DNA of 23,575 bases from assembly GCA_050738155.1 (NCBI GenBank), contig JBOHYW010000040.1:1-23575 (forward strand), in the 5' to 3' direction. How positions within the stretch are numbered: the stretch's first letter is position 1; each line of letters opens with the position of its first letter. The stretch comes from 66-474 sp050738155 (GTDB lineage: Bacteria > Pseudomonadota > Gammaproteobacteria > Xanthomonadales > Rhodanobacteraceae). Below are positions 21,875 through 23,575 of the stretch, piece after piece. The translations under genes were made by a program, and so were the position numbers. Below the pieces are notes generated by a model. That model saw only the letters and a program-made list of their open reading frames with translations. It searched no databases and had not been told where the DNA came from.

Positions 21875-23575
21875 CGGCTGCCACCCAGTTCTTCACGATC
21901 TGCGCCACCTGGCGCGGGTTTTCCGAAGCCACGCGGCGAGCCATGCCGACTTTTTGTTCGTAGTTCATCGGTGCGGCCTGGCCGGGCAGGGCATTGCCGC
22001 TGCGGTCGTGGCCCAAGTCCGCCACCGTTTCGTCGATGCCGACGCGTGCCGGTTGCTGTTGTGCTTGTTGCGGTCCCGACAGCGGGCGCGGCGCTTCGCC
22101 GGCCTGCTTGTCGCCACGCAACAGGCCGCGCAGCATCGGCCGCAGCAATCCGAAGGCCAACAGCAGCGCTGCCAGTACCCCCAGGCCCTGCTTGATCAGG
22201 TCCATCACGCCGGGGCGCTGCCAGAACGGCGTGGACGGCAGGTCGCCCGGCGCGGGCGGCTGGTGGAAGGGTTCGTTGATCACGCTCACCACGTCGCCGC
22301 GCTTGGCATCGTAGCCCACGGCGCTTTGCACCAGTTGGGTCAGGTGCGCCAGCTCGGCCTTGCTGAGCGGCACGCTCTCGGGTTTGCCGTCCTTGCCCTT
22401 TGCTTGCTTGTTGTCGACCAGCACCGCCACCGACAGGCGGGTGATGTCGCCGGCCGGATTCTTGGTGTAGCTGATGGTGTGGTCCACTTCGTAATTGCGG
22501 GTCGCCGAGTGCGAACTGTCGACGGGCGTCTTCGAGCTGCCGCTGGTGCTCGCCACCGACGATGCCGCGGCGGGGTTGGCGGCGGCAGTGGGATTGGCGG
22601 CGGTTGCCTGTTGCGCGGTGACCGGCGGCTGGTTGCTGAGCGCGCCGGGGACGGCGCCGTCGTTGGCGCCGTCGGTGCGCGTCTGGCTGCTGGTCTGCTC
22701 GCTGCGCAAGGCTTGCTTGTCTTTGCCGTAGATCTCGCTGGCCGAACGGCTATCGCGAAAATCCATGTCGACGTGCACCTGTGCGCGCACATGGCTGGCA
22801 CCGACGATCGGCGTGAGGATGCTTTCCACCCGCTGCGCGTAGTTGTTCTCCATCAGCGCGACAAGTTGCATGCGCTTGGTGTCCTGGGTGGAACTGGCGT
22901 CGTCGTCGCTGGTGAGCAACTGGCCACGCTGATCGATCACCGACACGCGCGACGGGTCGAGGTTTGGAACGCTGGCGGCCACCAAGTGCACGATGGCCGC
23001 GACCTGCGATGGCGAGAGCTGGCGTCCCTGGTACAACTCCACCAACACCGACGCGCTGGGCTGGTCGTTGTCGCGGATGAACGCGGATGGCTTGGGCAGC
23101 GCCAGGTTGACGCGCGCGTTGCGGATCGATTGCAGGCTGGCGATGGTGTGCTCCAGATCCTGCTCCAGCATCTGGCGGTTGTGGTTGGCCTCGGCGGCAT
23201 CGCTCATGCCGAAAGCCGAATTGGGGGTGTCGACGGCGCGACTGTTGGCGCTGCCCTGCGGCAGGCCCTGCGCCGCGAGCCGCAGGCGCATCGAATCGAC
23301 GTCGCCGGCCGGCACGAAGACGCTGGTGCCGTTGCTGCCGAGCTTGTACGAAACGTTGCCGGTCTGCAGAACCTGCACGATGCTGGCGGCATCCTTCGGC
23401 GCCAGACCCGCGTACAACAGCCCCATGTTCGGGCCGCGCGACCACAACACGATCGCCACGCCAAGCGCCACCGCGGCGGCCACGCCGACCAGCAACATCA
23501 ATTGCCGCGCGATCGGCGTGCGCACCAGTTGCGCCAGCGAGTCGCGGCGCACGGGATTGTTCGGTGCGCGCGGCG
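21864..23575 (-). CDS. fliF: FliF, MS-ring protein (5' end cut by window)
   Basis: FliF builds the membrane ring on which the whole rotor and export gate sit. At least 562 residues are visible from a GTG at 23552. The frame is still open to the window edge (PNNPVRRDS...), so the true start may lie outside. The first membrane helix is at about 18-40 (from the GTG), followed by YscJ-type ring-building domains from about 45 to 300 with GLLYAGLAPKDAASIVQVL and FIRDNDQPSASVLVEL. An Ala/Ser/Thr-rich low-complexity loop lies at about 305-345, where the extended loop of FliF is known. The second membrane helix is near 447-466. The C-terminus, VGMARRVASENPRQVAQIVKNWV, is the FliG-binding end. It is the first gene of the block seen here. 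Confidence 0.96.
   Translation of the reverse strand, partial: PRAPNNPVRRDSLAQLVRTPIARQLMLLVGVAAAVALGVAIVLWSRGPNMGLLYAGLAPKDAASIVQVLQTGNVSYKLGSNGTSVFVPAGDVDSMRLRLAAQGLPQGSANSRAVDTPNSAFGMSDAAEANHNRQMLEQDLEHTIASLQSIRNARVNLALPKPSAFIRDNDQPSASVLVELYQGRQLSPSQVAAIVHLVAASVPNLDPSRVSVIDQRGQLLTSDDDASSTQDTKRMQLVALMENNYAQRVESILTPIVGASHVRAQVHVDMDFRDSRSASEIYGKDKQALRSEQTSSQTRTDGANDGAVPGALSNQPPVTAQQATAANPTAAANPAAASSVASTSGSSKTPVDSSHSATRNYEVDHTISYTKNPAGDITRLSVAVLVDNKQAKGKDGKPESVPLSKAELAHLTQLVQSAVGYDAKRGDVVSVINEPFHQPPAPGDLPSTPFWQRPGVMDLIKQGLGVLAALLLAFGLLRPMLRGLLRGDKQAGEAPRPLSGPQQAQQQPARVGIDETVADLGHDRSGNALPGQAAPMNYEQKVGMARRVASENPRQVAQIVKNWVAADGA

Overview
The window is one continuous block of flagellar, motility and chemotaxis genes, all on the minus strand. 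It is read right to left as fliF-fliG-fliH-fliI-fliJ / fliK / fliL-fliM-fliN-fliO-fliP-fliQ-fliR-flhB / flhA / flhF-fleN-fliA-cheY-cheZ-cheA-motC-motD. Both ends are cut: fliF lacks its 5' end at base 23575 and motD lacks its 3' end at base 1. The DNA is GC-rich. The polar-flagellum set FlhF/FleN/FliA, a CheZ, a MotC/MotD-type stator and sigma-54-type promoters point to a gammaproteobacterium. GTAG-headed REP elements and other short intergenic palindromes fit the Xanthomonadales (Lysobacterales), perhaps a Rhodanobacter/Dyella-like lineage. The genus is a guess.

Layout. Bases 23575-18043 hold the MS ring (FliF), switch protein FliG and the export ATPase set (FliH, FliI, FliJ). Bases 17930-16812 hold the hook-length protein FliK behind its own -24/-12 promoter. 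Bases 16811-16284 hold a REP cluster and a second -24/-12 promoter in front of fliL. Bases 16283-10904 hold the fliL-to-flhB run (switch proteins FliM and FliN, export gate FliO/P/Q/R and FlhB). Bases 10628-8538 hold flhA. After a 462-base repeat-filled gap come FlhF, FleN, FliA, then CheY, CheZ, CheA and the stator pair MotC/MotD.

The genes form one functional pathway. FlhF and FleN set pole and flagellar number. The FlhA/FlhB/FliPQR gate with FliHIJ exports the axial proteins under FliK length control. FliA turns on late genes. CheA phosphorylates CheY, which binds FliM, and CheZ removes the phosphate. MotC/MotD power rotation. Most junctions are tight: eight are 4-base ATGA stop/start overlaps.

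I found no new enzymatic or defence system. What stands out beyond the operon is its load of small palindromic repeats. There are four copies of a 27-base-arm hairpin between flagellar genes, one of them nested in a second element. A different palindromic element is inserted in frame inside the CheA linker. There are also a REP cluster, an alternating inverted-repeat cluster, and an apparent tandem duplication covering the last codons of fliA.
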